Source: an uncultured Brevibacterium sp.
GTDB lineage: Bacteria; Actinomycetota; Actinomycetes; Actinomycetales; Brevibacteriaceae
Length of the DNA stretch: 5,841 nt
NCBI GenBank assembly: GCA_902489215.1
Contig: CABTZE010000127.1
Location: 1 to 5,841 of the forward strand
Direction of reading: 5' to 3'
Part shown: one piece after another, positions 5,090 to 5,841 of the stretch
How the letters are laid out: the number at the start of each line of letters is the position of its first letter
How positions within the stretch are numbered: the stretch's first letter is position 1
The notes under the pieces: generated by a model
Told to the model about the DNA's origin: nothing
Seen by the model: only the letters and a program-made list of their open reading frames with translations
Databases searched by the model: none
Program-made: the position numbers and the translations under genes

Positions 5090-5841
5090 ATGAGCAAGCC
5101 AACGCCCGAAGAAGGCAGCAACAGCTCGTCGTCTCCCGAGCCGAACACCGGCAGCGGACGGCCATCTGAAAAGCCGACACCTCAAAGCAGCTCTGTGAGC
5201 GGCTCTGGACAGCAGACTCCCGCGCAGGCGCCGGGCAACAGTGCACCCACGCCGAAGCCCGCGGGCGGCCCCGTGCCGAGTGAGGACCAGCCCACCCAGG
5301 CGTTCAAGCCGTTCCCCGGTGGTGCGCCCGCACAGAAGCCAGAGCAGAAGTCCGAACCGAAGCCTGCTCCCGAAGCTGTTCGGCCAAAACCCGAGCAGAA
5401 ACCAGCCCCTGAGGCTCAGAGGAAGCCCGAACAGGCTGGCCCGAACAAGCCTGCGGAAGCTGGCACCTCGAAGCCGCCCATGGGAACTCCCCGCGGCAGC
5501 GAAGAGGCAAAGACCACGGTCCTTCCGCCCGCTGCCCCGCAGGCATCGGCACAGTCCGGACCGGCTGGCCCGCAGGGCCCCGGCCGACACCAGCCGACCA
5601 AACCGCAGAGCCCAGCACAGGCTCCTGGCCAGCAGCCCGGCCAGCCACAGGGACAGAACGGCCCGCACCCCTCCTCGGCCCCCTCCGGCCCGGCTGGTGA
5701 CAACACTGCGGTCATGCCTCCCGTCCAGCAGCGCCCGGCCAGCGGACCTGGCGCGGCTGCTGGGGCAGGAGCAGCCGGGGCAGGCGCGGCAGCCGGGGGC
5801 GGGGCAGCGGGGGCCGGCGGGGCCCCCGGTGCCGCCGCCCC
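5090..5841 (+). CDS. Pro/Gln/Ala-rich low-complexity protein (3' end outside window)
   Basis: I do not recognise a family. The first 250 residues are open to the window edge with no globular or hydrophobic segment, so this is probably a long disordered N-terminal region of a larger protein, perhaps followed by a membrane or folded domain. Sections in order: a Ser/Pro-rich start (1-60); charged Lys/Glu/Pro repeats around KPEQKSEPKPAPEA and KPEQKPAPEA (83-116); a Pro/Gln/Gly section (147-200); and an almost pure Gly/Ala stretch (219-250). Three copies of T-x-[AV]-[FLM]-x-P occur at T69 (TQAFKP), T142 (TTVLPP) and T206 (TAVMPP), each after an acidic residue. The ATG at 5090 has AAGGA at 5081-5085; an ATG at 5073 opens only a six-codon frame that ends in the ATGA overlapping this start. 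It is divergent from the DUF6350 gene. Very GC-rich third positions and no TTA codons fit a native gene. Confidence 0.8.
   Translation, partial: MSKPTPEEGSNSSSSPEPNTGSGRPSEKPTPQSSSVSGSGQQTPAQAPGNSAPTPKPAGGPVPSEDQPTQAFKPFPGGAPAQKPEQKSEPKPAPEAVRPKPEQKPAPEAQRKPEQAGPNKPAEAGTSKPPMGTPRGSEEAKTTVLPPAAPQASAQSGPAGPQGPGRHQPTKPQSPAQAPGQQPGQPQGQNGPHPSSAPSGPAGDNTAVMPPVQQRPASGPGAAAGAGAAGAGAAAGGGAAGAGGAPGAAA

Noticed and set aside
5073..5092. Six-codon upstream ORF whose stop overlaps the Pro-rich ATG (ATGA)
   Set aside because: Too short to call, and it lacks its own clear ribosome site; the overlap is probably chance in an A/G-rich Shine-Dalgarno stretch.
4973..5668. Minus-strand ORF of 231 codons opposite the Pro-rich gene
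   Set aside because: Its Leu/Arg/Gly-rich translation is what the antisense of Pro/Gln/Ala-rich coding sequence gives; it has no start signal of note.

Overview
The window looks like chromosomal DNA from a high-GC Gram-positive (Actinomycetota). The evidence is the GC-rich coding sequence, frequent GTG starts, apparent leaderless promoters, a PerM/DUF6350 membrane protein next to purN-purH, and a metal sensor closely resembling mycobacterial CmtR. The sequence alone does not fix the genus; Actinomycetaceae is a guess.

Layout: positions 1-2006 hold two purine genes read leftward, purN then purH. purH lacks its 3' end because the window stops. Positions 2009-2223 are a divergent intergenic region. 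Rightward from 2224 lies a two-gene cadmium/lead module: a CmtR-type ArsR/SmtB repressor, then a CadD-family transporter whose GTG start overlaps the repressor stop by 4 bp. Next comes a small unrecognised membrane protein (3315-3776), convergent with a large leftward polytopic membrane protein of the DUF6350/PerM family (3792-4967). Divergent from that, a very Pro/Gln/Ala-rich protein begins at 5090 and runs off the right edge.

How the pieces fit: perM, purN and purH share strand and order here, as they do in Mycobacterium tuberculosis (Rv0955-Rv0956-Rv0957). The metal module sits between perM and purN on the opposite strand. It carries six TTA leucine codons, while none of the other five genes has any in the window. 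The simplest reading is that a small cadmium-resistance cassette was inserted into an old housekeeping block. Both promoters in the 2009-2223 region place the expected transcription start on the start codon and lack a Shine-Dalgarno, so purN and the repressor are probably translated from leaderless mRNAs. The repressor operator candidate (TATAG-N4-CTATA) spans its own -10 box and start codon.

The main points for a second look are the cassette insertion, the paired leaderless promoters with the embedded operator, extra Cys/His residues in the sensor tail, and a three-times repeated Thr motif in the Pro-rich protein. I see no RNA genes, CRISPR array, transposase, integrase or insertion-sequence ends.
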